From positions 1 to 28,549 of the forward strand of contig JABANN010000445.1 of the NCBI GenBank assembly GCA_013115125.1: a stretch of 28,549 bases of DNA. The letters are read 5' to 3'. The position numbers were made by a program, and so were the translations under genes. This DNA comes from Perkinsus olseni. Taxonomy: Eukaryota; Perkinsozoa; Perkinsida. Positions 1 through 11,216 of this stretch are shown here, piece by piece (within the stretch, counting starts at the first letter, position 1; every line of letters starts with the position of its first letter). Under the pieces are notes generated by a model. It ran no database searches, was not told the DNA's origin, and saw only the letters and a program-made list of their open reading frames with translations.

Positions 1-642
1 AAAGGAGTACCGAATAAGGCCTGTACGAGCCCGGGGGTGTACCAGTTGTCACTGTACCACTTGTCACTCACCCTCCTCAGGAGGGGCCCAAACCACCGAC
101 TTGTTAGCAGTCTTCTCCAGCGCTGAGCGAGTCTCGACAGCAGTCGCATACATAGATCCAGTCTGACTGGACCAGTCACCGGCCACGTCATAGACTCCCT
201 GAGGGAGTCTATGACCTTAAGAGGCTCTTCATAGCGGGGGTCACCCCAGCGCCAGCCATAGAACACAGAGCTCCCTTGTACGCACCGGCTCCAATGATAC
301 CAAGTCCCAACTTGGGCCCCGTACTACAGATTTAGCAGGCTGCTAATAGCAGCACGGGATTTTTTTCGGGTGCCCTAAATTTGTCACGGATGTCACAAAT
401 ACCCTGCAGTTGTCAATAAACTCATCAGTGATGTCAGAAAACGCTTCCAAAGTTCTAAGAGGGTATAAGTAAGGCCATCTTACTAAAAGTTAGTAACTAA
501 CTAACTGCAGTGTCATTGTCGGTTGGACCGGGACTTCATATGGTGGGTATGAAGGTCTATCCGTATCTATAGCAGTCTTACGGTTGGACATTGGTACAGG
601 GGTATTTGCTAGTCGTACTGATTCCCTTAGACTGTTAATACG
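1..642 (-). CDS. Partial gene of unknown function, three supported exons
   Basis: Read on the minus strand, exons are 642-582, 482-403 and 323 to the window edge. They are joined by introns 581-483 (99 nt, gtaaga...ttttag) and 402-324 (79 nt, gtattt...ctgtag). Codon phase agrees at both junctions, and the last exon stays open for all 323 nt. The left intron has a TACTAAC branch-point-like motif just before its acceptor. The inferred peptide is rich in Trp, Tyr, Arg and Leu, for example RWPYLYPLRTLEAF and FYGWRWGDPRYEEPL. I recognise no family. The 5' end lies to the right of 642; possible extra exons up to about 1070 could not be joined with confidence. The 3' end is outside the window. Exon chain fairly sure; function unknown. 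Confidence 0.5.
187..215. repeat. 29-nt perfect inverted repeat with one-base centre
   Basis: Two 14-base arms, 187-200 (GTCATAGACTCCCT) and 202-215, are exact reverse complements around a single G at 201. The palindrome lies inside the open frame of the minus-strand gene, where it encodes part of a KVIDSLRESMT stretch. It may be coincidence within coding sequence or an RNA hairpin. Confidence 0.8.
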
Positions 643-2066
643 CTATGGTAGCCATATATCGGTTAATGGGTTTGGATTGAGTTACTAGTAGTTATGGGAT
701 TGGATTATAGCGTGTGAGCAGATCTCTTACTGTGCTGTGACGGTACGGTTTGAGAGGTTGTCACGGTTAATGTGATAATCGTCGCGTATGTCGTTCTGTT
801 TACACTGACCTGAGAGTTCACCGCGTCGTGTCACTTGTGATAAGTCTGTTACGGTTTACTTATCGCTAAGCAAGTCACGCGTCTAAGTTCATTCACGCGC
901 AATACTCCTGAAAACAAGGCTTTGGATTGAGTTGCTTATTACTTGGAGATGGGATTCTGAGTCAGCTTATCACCAGAACCACTAGATCTACACCACTAAC
1001 TGACTACTCCCTCTTCGGTTATCTCTACCCCATCGCCAACGTTCTCCACACGATCCTTTGACGCATACACATACAAGCTGCGCTTAACACTCTCGCGCCC
1101 GCCAAATACTGTCTACCTTGCACGCACGGGCCGCACAGTCAAAAAGTTAAAGCAGCAAGTAAGGCCGAACGGAGTCGATATACGTATAGCGAACAATCGA
1201 TATCTCGCAGCTAGAACACTGGCCAACAGGAGCAGGCAGATCCTCCTGCCACAGGGTGCCACTGTGGCACTGCCACAGCCCGCACAAACTTTCGCGCTCG
1301 CCCGGGACGCACACACAAGGGTGATCCTAATCACATCGAAACACAGCTAGAGGTTTTCCGCACAAGAAATCGTTCCGCATTTCCCTACGATGAAACTGGA
1401 CTTCGCGGAGTCTTTGGGAAGGTTCAACCCTCAGGGTAGGTAGCTGGTACGAGTCTCGTACTACGAGATTAGCACAAGAACGCTTTCAGCGTTTGTTGAT
1501 ATTCGAAACGTTGGCTAGCCCTCAATTAGAGGAATACAGTTCACAACTCACGTATCTACAAGCGGCTAGTATCGACAGCTTGGCTTGGCGGGGCCACGTC
1601 GCTTTGGTCAGTCGAGCAGTACTGAGGGGCATGTTATTGCGCCAGGATGCCCGTGGAGCAGGTCATACTGGGTTATTGCAGCGGGTACTCGGACCGAGTA
1701 CCCGCGTATCTCGGTTGTCAATACGCCATTCTCTAGTGACTTCTACCCCTCCAGATGGACGCTGCATTCCATCGTGGCCTGTGACGGGTCTGGCTAGAGG
1801 GACATGTGATTGTGTCGCTCTGGTATAGCTTCTCAACCACGGCACGATTTCTCCGGTTACTCATGATAGCGAGAGTGTGAGCATGCTGGATCCTTTGTTT
1901 CGATCGTGTTAGTGTTGCGTTCGCTTTCGTTGCTGGTTCGGCTGCATGTGGTCTATCCGAGTGAGTATCGATTCTCATCTGTTTTCCCCAACTCAGTTTC
2001 GCTCCTGTTAGGAGATTTTGTTGTTTTTTGTGTTTCTCGATACAGCCTTTCTAGAGCTACCTAAAC
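643..2066. other. Region between the left minus-strand gene and the first ABC transporter
   Basis: About 1.4 kb without a gene I can support. The left part (to about 1070) probably holds 5' exons and introns of the minus-strand gene. Two copies of TTTGGATTGAGTT (671-683 and 921-933) fall in what would be its introns. The right part is the 5' flank of the ABC transporter starting at 2067. It contains short dyads: TACGAG-T-CTCGTA near 1449, AACGCT-TTC-AGCGTT at 1479-1493 and the 25-nt palindrome at 1681-1705. Open frames here start at non-ATG codons or have no protein-like composition. No transposon hallmark was seen. Confidence 0.5.
1681..1705. repeat. 25-nt perfect palindrome upstream of the ABC transporter
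   Basis: Arms 1681-1692 (GCGGGTACTCGG) and 1694-1705 are exact reverse complements around a single A at 1693. It ends 361 nt before the ATG of the first ABCB gene, in non-coding sequence. A dyad this perfect could be a binding site for a dimeric regulator or an RNA hairpin in a 5' leader. Regulation is inferred only from position. Confidence 0.6.
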
Positions 2067-5000
2067 ATGGGAGCTAACGGGAAGGCCGAAAAATTCTCTC
2101 TGTCGAAAAAGCTCTTCGGGAAGAAGAAGAAGAACACCAATAATGGAGGCAATGGCCCTGATGACGTTGAGGATCCTAACAACGTTCATGTTGAGGATAA
2201 TAAGTCTGTTTCCTACTTTACCCTCTTTGGACTGGCCGATAAGCGTGACAAGACTATTCTTGCTGTCGGAGTGATCGCTGCTCTGATCAACGGTGCATTG
2301 ATGCCACTATTCTCACTTCTATTCGGTAACTTTGCTGATGCTGCTGCTGGTGGTATACATGGATTCATGCACAGAATATCCAAAGTTGCATGGGAGATGT
2401 GCGTCTTGGGTGCGATATCATTCGTTGCCTCTTCTGTATTCAACACTTGTTTCACTTATTTCTCTGAAAATCAAGTTACTAGATTGAGGGTTAAATACCT
2501 ACAAGCTGTGGTTGGGCAAGATATAGCCTGGTTCGATGTGAGGACTCCTGCCGCCTTGCCAGCCCGTATGTCCGAGGATGTTCTCAAAGTCCGTGATGCT
2601 ATCGGTCAGAAGGCCTCTATGATGTGCATGAATGTCTCTATGTGTATCGTCGGCTATATCATCGCTTTCTATAGGGGTTGGCAGATAACTCTTGTTATGA
2701 TTGCCACTTCCCCTCTTATTATGCTCTGCGGAGCACTCATGGCCAAGGCAATGGCTGGACTGGCCTCTAAGGGTCAGAATGAGTATGCTGAGGCAGGTGC
2801 TGTCGCTGAAGAGGTTCTAGAGTCTATCAAAACTGTCGCTTCTTTCGGTGGTGAGCAGCGGTCTATTGACCGATACAACGCCAAAGTGCAAAAAGCGCTG
2901 AACTCCGGTGTGAAGGCCTCGGTCTATCGAGGTTTCTCCATTGGCTTCACCATATCCGTGGTGTACTGGACCTACGCTCTCACATTCTGGTATGGCGGTA
3001 CCCTTATCCGTGACCAAACCATCAACCCGTCTACTGGAAACCCCTACCAAGGCGGTGATGTTCTCACTGTCTTCATGTCCGCTATGATGGCTACTTTCTC
3101 CATCGCTCAGATCGCCCCTCACTTCCAGGTAGCGCTGCCTGTAGGAAGGTCCGTGAAGTTGATGATGATCGTCTTCCTCAGGCGTTCTCAGAGGGCTGTG
3201 CCGCTGGCGGAAAGATATTCCCCTTGATGAAGGAGAATGCTACGATCGAGCCGAAGGTGAAGAGGCTGTCCGAGGGTGGTGAGGCCGAAGCCAACATGAC
3301 CCCGGTTAAGTTCGAGTCATTGAAGTTGGATGATGTCAAGTTCAACTATCCCGCTCGTCCAGCACTGCAAGTAAAATATGGCGCTTTCTCTTTTTCGAAT
3401 TATCCAGTTTTTCGCGTCAGGTGCTGAAGGGGATTTCACTGGAAATCAAACGCGGTCAGAAGGTGGCCTTTGTTGGAGAGTCTGGATCAGGCAAGTCCAC
3501 TTTGGTCCAGTTGATCGAGAGATTCTACGATCCGGCCGAAGGACAAGTAAGAACTGGTTCCCTCATTTCACCGTTGTCTCTGTATGCCTCCATCTCCAGG
3601 TCCTGGTTAATGGTGTTGACATCAAGACCATGCCCGTCCACAAGCACCGTGCTCTGTTCGGTTATGTCGGCCAAGAGCCTTTCCTGTTCGCTGACAGCAT
3701 CCGCAATAACCTTCGTTATGGTCTTACTGGTAGTAGCATACCGAGCGAAGAGGAGATGAGGAAGGCTTGTAAAGACGCCCAGATTCTCGACTTCATCGAG
3801 GGCCTCCCTGAGGGCTTCGATACTTATGCTGGTCCGGGTGGTAGTCAGATGTCCGGTGGTCAGAAGCAGAGGATTGCCATTGCTAGAGCTCTCCTGCGCC
3901 ATCCGGAGATTCTCCTGTTGGATGAGGCCACATCAGCTCTTGATAACGAGAGTGAGAAGATGGTCCAAGCCACCATCGATCACCTACAGTCAACAGTCAG
4001 CATTACGACCATCTCCATTGCTCATCGTCTGTCTACTATCAAGAACTCTGAAGTCATCTTCGTGATGAAGCTTGGCGAGCTCGTTGAGCAAGGCACGAAT
4101 GATGAGCTGATGGAGAAGCAGGGTGTCTACGCTTCGCTGGTATCAGCGCAGGCTGCAGCGTCTGCGAAGGAGGATGAGCAGGCTGCTGCTGATACTGAAG
4201 CGGCGGCTACATCCTCTGTTGACACGGCCAGTGAGATGGTGAGAAGAAAGAGCACCAGGACGAGAACTGCAACTGCTGGTGTTCTTGGTGGTGACGAGGA
4301 AGATGATGATGAGCATGAGTCGCCTAATGAGTCCTTGTTGAAGACCGAGGATGAGAAAGAGAAGGAGCGCAAAGCGGAGATTGCAAAGACCTACAAGACA
4401 CCGTGGAGAAGGCTTCTGGGCTTCAATAAGGACCAGAAGTGGTGGTTCCTACCAGCCATCCTCGGCTCCTTCATGACTGGCTCTGCCTTCCCTCTCAACG
4501 CCTTGCTGTTATCTCGTGCGTTGTTCGCCTTCTATTATCCTCCCTTCCTGGTCATGGAGCATGTTGATAATATATGCTTCTACTACATCGGTCTGGGTGT
4601 TATGATACTCATTGGGCAGCTAATCGATTCTGGATGCTTTGGTTATCTCGGTGAGAACTTCACTTGTAATGTCCGTAAACAATGCTTTGCTAAAATCATG
4701 GAACAAGATATGGGCTTCTTCGACTTCCCCGAGCACGCAGCCGGAAAGCTGACCGCTTCTCTGTCGACATATGCTGTCAAGATGAACTCTCTCACGGGTT
4801 CCAGTCTTGGTATCTACTCCCAGGCTATTACTGGTCTGATCGTTGGTGTCATCATCGGCTTCTGTGGGTCGTGGCAGTTGACTCTGGTCATGTTGGCGAT
4901 GTTGCCTATCCTAATGCTAGCAGCGAAGTTCAACATGTCCGTGAGGATGACGGGCAAGAAGGAGCAAGATAATCTCAAGCAGTCGCAGTTGATCGCCTCC

Positions 5001-6134
5001 GAGGCTATCCAGAACATGAGGACTGTCAGGGCCTTCATGGCTGAGTCTTGGACGGTCGATCGCTATGCTGAGTTCGCCAGTGATGCTAATGATACTAGTG
5101 GCTCAACAGCTATCATTCGTGGCCTTCTCTTCGGCGGCTCCAACTGTATCATATTCCTAGCCTATGCTCTGGGATTCTGGTACGGTGGTCATCTTATGGT
5201 CTACAATGGTCTGGGCTATTCAAGGATGCTCCAGTCGTTGATGTCTGTCATGTTTGCTGCCATGGCTGTGGGACAGGCAATGGCCTTCCTTCCTGATGTG
5301 GCCGAGGCTAAGGTCTCCGCTCATGATGTGTTCGAGGTCCTGGATACTGAGTCCAAGATCAACGCTATGCGTTCTGATGGCACCGTCACTGACATGGGCG
5401 ATGGTGTGGTTGAGTTCAAGGACGTCCACTTCAAGTATCCCACTAACCCTAACCTTCCGATTCTCAAGGGTGTCTCTTTCCGAATCGAGCCGGGTCAGCA
5501 GGTGGCGTTCGTTGGCCCTTCTGGTAGTGGCAAGTCGACCATCATGGCTCTGATGCAGAGGTTCTATGACGTTGAAAGCGGGAGTATCACTATTGGTGGT
5601 GATGATATCAGGATGTTGGACGTTGCCTGGTGGAGAGCTCAGAACGGCTACGTCGGTCAGGAGCCTGTACTGTTTGACATGACCCTCGCTGAGAATGTTC
5701 GTTACGGTAAAGAGGATGCATCGATGGGTGAGCTGGAGAAGGTCGCTAATATGTCTAATATGGACTACGTCACCTCGATGGGTGGCAGCGTTAAATGGGA
5801 TGATCCGATGGGCCCGAAGGGATGTCGTCTGTCCGGTGGTCAGAAGCAGAGGGCTGCAATCGCCAGAGCTCTCGTCAGGGATCCTCATATTATCTTCCTT
5901 GATGAAGCCACCAGTGCTTTGGACTCAACCAGCGAGAAGGTCGTCCAGCATGCCATTGACACCGCCTCTGTTGGCAGGACTAGTGTTACTGTTGCTCATC
6001 GATTGACCACCGTTCGCAACTGCGATGTTATCTACGTTATCACCGATGGTAGGATAGTGGAGTCTGGTAACCATGACTCCCTCATGGCTAAGCATGGTGT
6101 CTACTACGACCTGTACACAAAGGGTCAGAAGTGA
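2067..6134 (+). CDS. ABCB-type full ABC exporter (P-glycoprotein/MDR-like), copy 1
   Basis: Exons 2067-3128, 3182-3370, 3421-3546 and 3600-6134, joined by phase-0 introns of 53, 50 and 53 nt, give 1,303 residues, normal for a full TMD-NBD-TMD-NBD exporter. NBD1 has Walker [10 protein letters not shown] (about 436-444), Q-loop YVGQEP, signature MSGGQ (543-547), Walker B with D567/E568 and switch His601. NBD2 has Walker [10 protein letters not shown] (1098-1106), LSGGQ (1203-1207) and catalytic D1227-E1228. Both ATP sites look intact. NBD1 has Met instead of Leu at the head of its signature. The N-terminus is Lys-rich and the linker between halves is strongly acidic (DEEDDDEHE). ATP-driven export of hydrophobic compounds is the family role; the substrate is unknown. 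The start is the first ATG, and the second copy begins at the equivalent place. A tandem paralogue follows 372 nt downstream. Confidence 0.95.
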
Positions 6135-6506
6135 GCAACGACGACCACAGCCTCTCTTATTTGTTTGCTTTATATACCTTTCTGTTCCGGGCAGCAGCAT
6201 TTAGCGCAGTTATCTGGCTTTTCAGCGTTTGCGAGCGGTCAGTGCCTGTCCGCAGTTTCCGGACGATATTGGCTTTCCATTGCGCTACGTCTCGTTGAAG
6301 CTAGCGTGTTCATACTAATCATAATAATACTACAAGTATCTGGTGGTATCTTGTGAGCTTGCGTTTGCTTCGAAAGGTGGGAGGTCTACGGGACGTGCCC
6401 TCCTGGGAACTAAATGGTCTCGAACTCGACGTGTCTTTTCCTCGCAGTTGGAGGCAGCTTGATTTCTCCACTCAGTTTTTATTGTTTCCCGTTAAACCGC
6501 TTCATT
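6135..6506. other. Intergenic spacer between the two ABCB genes
   Basis: 372 nt between the stop of copy 1 and the preferred start of copy 2. It should hold the 3' UTR of one gene and the promoter and 5' UTR of the other. An open frame extends upstream of 6507 to an ATG at 6414, but the added residues have no match in copy 1. The 12-mer TTTCAGCGTTTG at about 6223 also occurs near 1485 in front of copy 1 and may be a shared leader element. No gene or repeat otherwise. Confidence 0.5.
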
Positions 6507-9500
6507 ATGGTGAAGCTCTCCCTCTCGAAACGATGCTCGAGACGACGACGACGACAAGATCAGAATTCTGATGCTACTCCTGCTGCGGGTAAAGAAAAGA
6601 TATCTGTATCATATTTTAGGCTCTTCAGTATGGCCTCGAGGAATGACTATTACGCTTTGGTCTGTGGTATTGTTGCCGCACTGTGCAACGGTGCTCTCAT
6701 GCCTATGTTCTCCCTGTTGTTCGGCAACTTCGCCAGCGCATCCGCTGGTGGCTTGGACGGCTTCATGGATCGCATTGTCACTATTACGTGGCAGATGTGT
6801 ATCCTGGCTGGAGTTGCTCTCATAACAGGGGCGATCTTCAACACTTGTTTCACCTACTTCTCGGAGAATCAAGCATCTCGTCTGAGGGTGAAGTACCTTC
6901 AGGCAGTCATCGGCCAAGATATTGCCTGGTTTGACGTGAGGACTCCGGCGGCCATACCATCTCGCATGGCCGAGGATGTCCTAAAGGTTCGTGATGCTAT
7001 TGGTTCCAGGGCTTCCATGTGCTGTGTTAACATCGCCATGTCCGTGGTCGGCTATATCATCGCCTTCTATCGGGGCTGGCAAATCACTTTAGTCATGATG
7101 AGCTCTTTGCCTCTGATTATGGTAGCCGGTGCCTTGATAGCCAAAGTCATGTCCAGCCTCTCCTCTAAGGGCCAAACTCAGTACGCGGCTGCTGGCGCCG
7201 TCGCTGAGGAGGTGCTAGGATCGGTGAAGACTGTGGCCTCCTTCGGCGGCGAGAAGCGTTCCATGGCCAAGTACGCTTTAGTTGTTAAGGACGCTCTCAC
7301 CTCGGGTATCCGCGGCGGTATTTTTCGAGGTCTCTCCATTGGCTTTACTATGGCTGTTATTTTCTGGACTTATGCTCTCACATTCTGGTACGGTGGTACT
7401 CTGATTCGCGATGGTGTCACAAACCCATCGACCGGAAAGCCCTACCAAGGTGGTGACGTTCTAACGGTCTTCATGTCGGCCATGATGGCTACCTTCTCTC
7501 TGGCTCTGATCGCTCCACACGTTCAGGTAGAATGCCCTCTTGCCATCTATTCAATAGTCAACCGTAATCCTTTCAGGCCTTCGCAGAAGGCTGCGCTGCC
7601 GGTGGCAAAATTTTCCCGCTCTTTGAACAGAAGGCTTCCATTGAGCCCGATGTTCATCGATTGGCGGACATGCCTGAGTCGTCGGCCACGACGCCTCCCC
7701 ACCTCGAGTCCTTCGAGCTGGAGAAGGTCAAGTTCAACTACCCTGCTAGACCAGAGCTGCAGGTAGTACTCGTCGTCGCCTGCCGACTATCCGCTTCAGC
7801 TTGCATGCTGTCCAGGTTATCAAGGGTGTATCCTTGAGGATAAATCGTGGCGAGAAGGTGGCCTTCGTCGGCGAGTCTGGCTCGGGCAAGTCCACACTTG
7901 TACAACTGATCGAGAGATTCTACGACCCAGTAGAGGGACGGGTAAGTTTTAATAGCATCGTGTAAGCCTTTTGGCTGAACTGTCTCTTCCGTAGGTCCTG
8001 GTTAATGGTGTTGACATCAAGACCATGCCCGTTCACAAGCACCGTGCTCTGTTCGGTTATGTCGGCCAAGAGCCATTCCTGTTCGCTGATAGCATCCGCA
8101 ATAACCTCACCTACGGTTTGGTCGGCAAGAATCTTCCGTCCGATGCTGCCATCAGAGATGTCTGCAAGAAAGCTCAGATTCTCGACTTTATCGAGTCTCT
8201 TCCGGAGGGTTTCGATACTTATGCTGGTCCCGGTGGTAGTCAGGTCTCCGGTGGCCAGAAGCAGAGGATTGCCATCGCTAGAGCTCTCTTGAGGAACCCC
8301 CAGATTCTCCTGTTGGATGAAGCCACCTCAGCTCTTGATAACGAGAGTGAGAAGATGGTCCAAGCCACCATCGATCACCTACAGTCAACAGTCAGCATTA
8401 CGACCATCTCCATTGCTCATCGTCTGTCGACTGTCAAGAACTCTGATAAGATCTTCGTCATGCGCCTCGGCAATCTGGTAGAGCAGGGAAGCCACTCAGA
8501 GCTGATGGCCATTGATGGAGTATACAGCGCATTGGTCTCGGCCCAGGCCGCAGCGAGCCCTGACGACTCTGTGACCGCCCGGGCTGAGCGCTCTCGTCGC
8601 TCCTCGTCGGCGGCTGAACAGCTGTTGACGAAGGCCAGTTCCCAACGGAAGCAGTCACTGTACACCATTGGGGAGAGTTCCAATGGTGAGCAGGACTTCG
8701 AAGACAGACTGCTGGGCAAGACTGAGGAGGACGTCGAGGCTGAACGCAAGAAGCTCATCGCTAAGTCGTATAAGACCCCTTGGAAGAGGCTTCTAGGTCT
8801 GAGCAAGAAGGAGAAGTGGTGGTTCATTCCGGCTATTGGTGGTGCGTTCGTCACGGGTGCTGGGTTCCCTCTCAATGCCCTGCTGTTGTCCCATGCTCTG
8901 TCCTTCTTCTACTACCCTCCTTTGCTCATCATGGACCACATCAGTAAGGTGGCCCTGTACTACGTCGGCTTGGGTGCCCTCCTCTTCTTCGGTCACGTGG
9001 TGGAATCTTTGGCTTTTTCTGTTATTGGCGAGAACTTCACTTGTAATGTCCGCAAACAGTGCTTCAACAAGATACTCGAACAAGATATGGGCTTCTTCGA
9101 CTTTCCTGAGCACGCAGCCGGAAAGCTGACCGCCTCCCTGTCGACTTACGCTGTTAAGATGAACTCCATCACTGGCGCCTCACTCGGGATCTACGCCCGG
9201 GCCCTCACTGGAATGATCGTTGGTGCGGCCATTGGCTTCACAGGCTCGTGGCAGCTGACTCTGGTCATGCTGGCTATAGTGCCTTTCCTCGGTATCGCTG
9301 CTAAGGTGAACATGTCTGTTAAAGTGGTTGGGAAGAAAGAGCAGGACGAGTTGAAGCAAGCGCAGCTTGTCGCCTCCGAGGCTATCCAGAACATGAGAAG
9401 TGTCAGAGCGTTTATGGCCGAGTCTTGGACGGTTGAGGCGTATGATCGCTACGCTGCTAGGTCCAGCAACACCAGCTTCTCGGCAGCTTCAGTTCGTGGG

Positions 9501-10511
9501 CTTACGTTCGGGGCCTCCACCTGCATCATTTTCTTGGCATATGCCGTAGGGTTCTACTACGGTGGTCATCTTATGGTCTACGACGGTCTGAATTACACTC
9601 ACATGATGCAAGCCCTGATGGGTATCATGTTTTCTGCCATGGCTGTGGGACAGGCAATGGCCTTCCTTCCTGATGTGGCCGAGGCTAAGGTTGCTGCTCA
9701 TGATGTGTTTGAGATCTTGGATACTGAGTCCAAGATCAACGCTGTTAATCTCGATGGCACCGTTCGGGAGCTCGGCAATGGTATCATAGAGTTCAACGAC
9801 GTCCACTTCTCCTACCCCACTCATCCCGAGGTCGAGATTCTGAAGGGAGTCTCCTTCAGGATTGAACCAGGTCAGCAGGTCGCCTTCGTTGGCCCCTCTG
9901 GCAGCGGCAAGTCGACCGTCATGGCTCTGATGCAGAGGTTCTATGACGTGTCAGGCGGCAGCGTCAGTGTGGGTGGCACCGATGTTCGTATGTTGGACGT
10001 TGCCTGGTGGAGAGCTCAGAACGGCTACGTCGGTCAGGAGCCTGTCCTGTTTGACATGACTCTCGCTGAGAATGTTCGTTACGGTAAAGAGGATGCGTCG
10101 ATGGGTGAGCTGGAGAAGGTCGCTAATATGTCTAATATGGACTACGTCACCTCGATGGGTGGCAGCGTTAAATGGGATGATCCGATGGGTCCGAAGGGAT
10201 GTCGTCTGTCCGGTGGTCAGAAGCAGAGGGCTGCAATCGCCAGAGCTCTCGTCAGGGATCCTCATATCATCTTCCTTGATGAAGCCACCAGTGCTTTGGA
10301 CTCAACCAGCGAGAAGGTCGTCCAGCATGCCATTGACAACGCCTCTGTTGGCAGGACTAGTGTCACCATCGCTCATCGTTTGTCCACCGTCCGTAACTGT
10401 GATGTAATATATGTTGTTGCCGGTGGTAAAATCGTCGAGTCTGGGAATCACGAAGCTCTTCTTGCCAAGGGTGGAGTGTATCATGACCTTTATATCAAGG
10501 GTCAAAAGTAA
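6507..10511 (+). CDS. ABCB-type full ABC exporter (P-glycoprotein/MDR-like), copy 2
   Basis: Exons 6507-7526, 7577-7762, 7816-7941 and 7995-10511 (introns 50, 53 and 53 nt, all phase 0) give 1,282 residues. Intron positions match copy 1 exactly, and exon 3 is the same length. NBD1 has Walker [10 protein letters not shown] (421-429), signature VSGGQ (528-532) and an intact Walker B and His switch. NBD2 has GPSGSGKST (1077-1085), LSGGQ (1182-1186) and D1206-E1207. The start at 6507 gives MVKLSLSKR, aligning with the basic start of copy 1; the in-frame ATG at 6414 is less likely. The 5' exons and introns have diverged, while several NBD segments are almost identical in DNA to copy 1. Role as for copy 1; a different substrate range is possible because the membrane halves differ more. 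Confidence 0.94.
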
Positions 10512-11216
10512 TCATACGTCGATGTAGTGGAAATGTGGTATGGCCAGGTTGGCAGCCTTGAGCGATATCTGTTGCCGGTTCGCTCTCGGTTCAATCTACC
10601 ACGGCCCTCACTCTGTACCTTTTACGTTTTGTTGCGCGATTGTTCGATCGCACGTTTTAGCTAAGAAAATACTTAATCGCTTTGCCTCGTTGCAGCGGAG
10701 CATACTCCAGGCATTTCCGATGCCGAACCGTTACTGGGGTTGTTAAGCCACTCACCAACTCTTCTTTTGTTGTTGTCTGTGGTAGTCGAAGAGACGTCCG
10801 TTTCACAGCCGTCTGAGAAGTAGTGAAAAACTCAGTAGTTGGTGTATGTGTAGCCCCAGTGATTGTTTTCTTCGGACTTTGCCATCAGCGAGTGTGTTGT
10901 GTTTGTCGTTGAAGTCACCACGGTTGTTGCATCATCGGGCATGCGACTCCCGAAACTCAAGGAAGCATCTTAGGGATCTGGTTGCCCTTGGTAACAGTGA
11001 CGGGATCGGGTTGCTTTGCCCTGACTGTCGCGCGCGGTTCCTCGGATTTTGTACCCTTTCCTTGAATTTTCGCCTTCACGCCGACTCTAATAGGATAACC
11101 CCACTCGAGGCTGTGTGTGCCAACAGTCGTGTCGAGTAGCTCTAAACGAGTTAATCAGAACCACCTTGTTGTCAACGGCAGACTGTTGGCTGCCCCTGCC
11201 GCCATTCTTGCTGCTC
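10512..11216. other. Intergenic region before the aminotransferase gene
   Basis: 705 nt holding the 3' flank of ABCB copy 2 and the 5' flank of the aminotransferase. Open frames are short, with no family motif and no phase-consistent splice joins that I could find. T-rich tracts near 10765-10790 and 10860-10910 are compatible with leader or promoter sequence. Confidence 0.45.

Noticed and set aside
1-323. Alternative minus-strand reading ending in VWAPPEEGE-stop via a 47-nt intron
   Set aside because: It looks protein-like, but another frame is open across all 323 nt and joins the upstream exon in phase.
1493-1978. Overlapping open frames upstream of ABCB copy 1
   Set aside because: Several start at non-ATG codons, they overlap on both strands, show no motif and have no phase-consistent splice joins.
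5220-5888. Minus-strand open frame of 222 codons opposite ABCB copy 1
   Set aside because: It is the shadow of the strongly coding plus strand; a similar shadow appears at the same place in copy 2, and its composition is not protein-like.
6414-6506. Upstream ATG extending ABCB copy 2 by 31 residues
   Set aside because: Copy 1 has no equivalent extension, while MVKLSLSKR at 6507 aligns with the start of copy 1.
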